Below are positions 6,106 through 6,170 of a stretch of DNA of 6,170 nucleotides, in pieces (within the stretch, counting starts at the first letter, position 1; the number at the start of each line of letters is the position of its first letter). Origin of the DNA: an uncultured Streptococcus sp. (GTDB lineage Bacteria; Bacillota; Bacilli; Lactobacillales; Streptococcaceae); assembly GCF_959025735.1 (NCBI RefSeq), contig NZ_CAUFJQ010000102.1, forward strand, positions 1 to 6,170, given 5' to 3'. The notes beneath the pieces are model-generated. The model was not told the DNA's origin. It saw only the letters and a list, made by a program, of their open reading frames with translations, and ran no database searches. A program made the position numbers and the translations under genes.

Positions 6106-6158
6106 GAGTGGGACAAAAATCGGTAATTCGTTAGAATTCGATTTCGTCGTCCCACCTC
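6106..6158. repeat. Structured intergenic inverted repeat after ddl
   Basis: The outer arms GTGGGAC (6108-6114) and GTCCCAC (6149-6155) are perfect complements; AG (6106-6107) can also pair with TC (6157-6158) across a bulged C6156. Inside, AAATCG (6117-6122) pairs with CGATTT (6139-6144), and AATTC (6125-6129) pairs with GAATT (6134-6138) around a GTTA tetraloop. Only a two-base bulge (GT, 6123-6124) and a small internal loop interrupt the stem. No T-run follows, so it is not a standard intrinsic terminator. From memory, similar GAGTGGGAC-to-GTCCCACC blocks occur after many genes in oral streptococci, so this is probably the left part of a dispersed repeat that continues beyond the window. 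The repeat identity is recall, not a search result. Confidence 0.65.
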
Positions 6159-6170
6159 CGCACAGTTGAG

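Noticed and set aside
6108..6155. Calling the post-ddl stem-loop a rho-independent terminator.
   Set aside because: The right arm is followed by CTCCGCACAG rather than a T-run, and the stem is long and interrupted; a dispersed structured repeat fits better.
1..6170. tRNA or rRNA genes, CRISPR repeats, insertion sequences, phage genes or a defence island.
   Set aside because: No such motifs were seen. The genes are standard streptococcal housekeeping genes plus one uncharacterised membrane pair, and the gaps are short and explained by promoters, a terminator and one repeat.

Overview
The window looks like ordinary chromosome from a Gram-positive, low-to-moderate GC streptococcus. The proteins closely resemble streptococcal PBP2b, RecR, Ddl and ExoA as I remember them. 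A Mitis- or Sanguinis-group oral species fits best, possibly near S. parasanguinis or S. sanguinis. That placement is from memory of protein sequences, not from a search.

Layout. On the minus strand at the left edge are exoA (exodeoxyribonuclease III, 131-958) and, directly downstream of it, the first 39 codons of a VOC/glyoxalase-like protein (1-119, cut by the window edge). A 135-bp divergent intergenic region (959-1093) separates exoA from the plus-strand genes and holds promoters for both directions. Next comes a two-gene membrane-protein operon: a DUF3290 protein (1094-1546) and a DUF421/YetF-like protein (1543-2175), overlapping by ATGA and closed by a strong hairpin terminator (2177-2210). 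Then comes the cell-wall and recombination block pbp2b (2315-4366), recR (4377-4973) and ddl (5050-6096). A good sigma-70-type promoter lies before pbp2b, recR is tightly coupled to pbp2b, and ddl has its own extended -10 promoter. The window ends in an elaborate inverted-repeat structure (6108-6158) that looks like part of a dispersed streptococcal intergenic repeat.

How the genes relate. PBP2b is the transpeptidase of peripheral (elongation) peptidoglycan synthesis, and Ddl makes the D-Ala-D-Ala dipeptide that ends the stem peptide PBP2b acts on, so both serve wall synthesis. RecR (recombination mediator) and ExoA (abasic-site endonuclease) are DNA-repair proteins. The DUF3290-DUF421 pair has no known job and is the least understood part. 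The VOC fragment cannot be assigned a substrate.

Every coding gene is intact apart from the one cut by the edge. No tRNA, rRNA, CRISPR array, insertion sequence or phage gene was seen, and no intergenic stretch exceeds 139 bases. I found no convincing new multi-gene system. The points most worth checking are the uncharacterised membrane pair, the shared promoter DNA in front of exoA, and the structured element after ddl.
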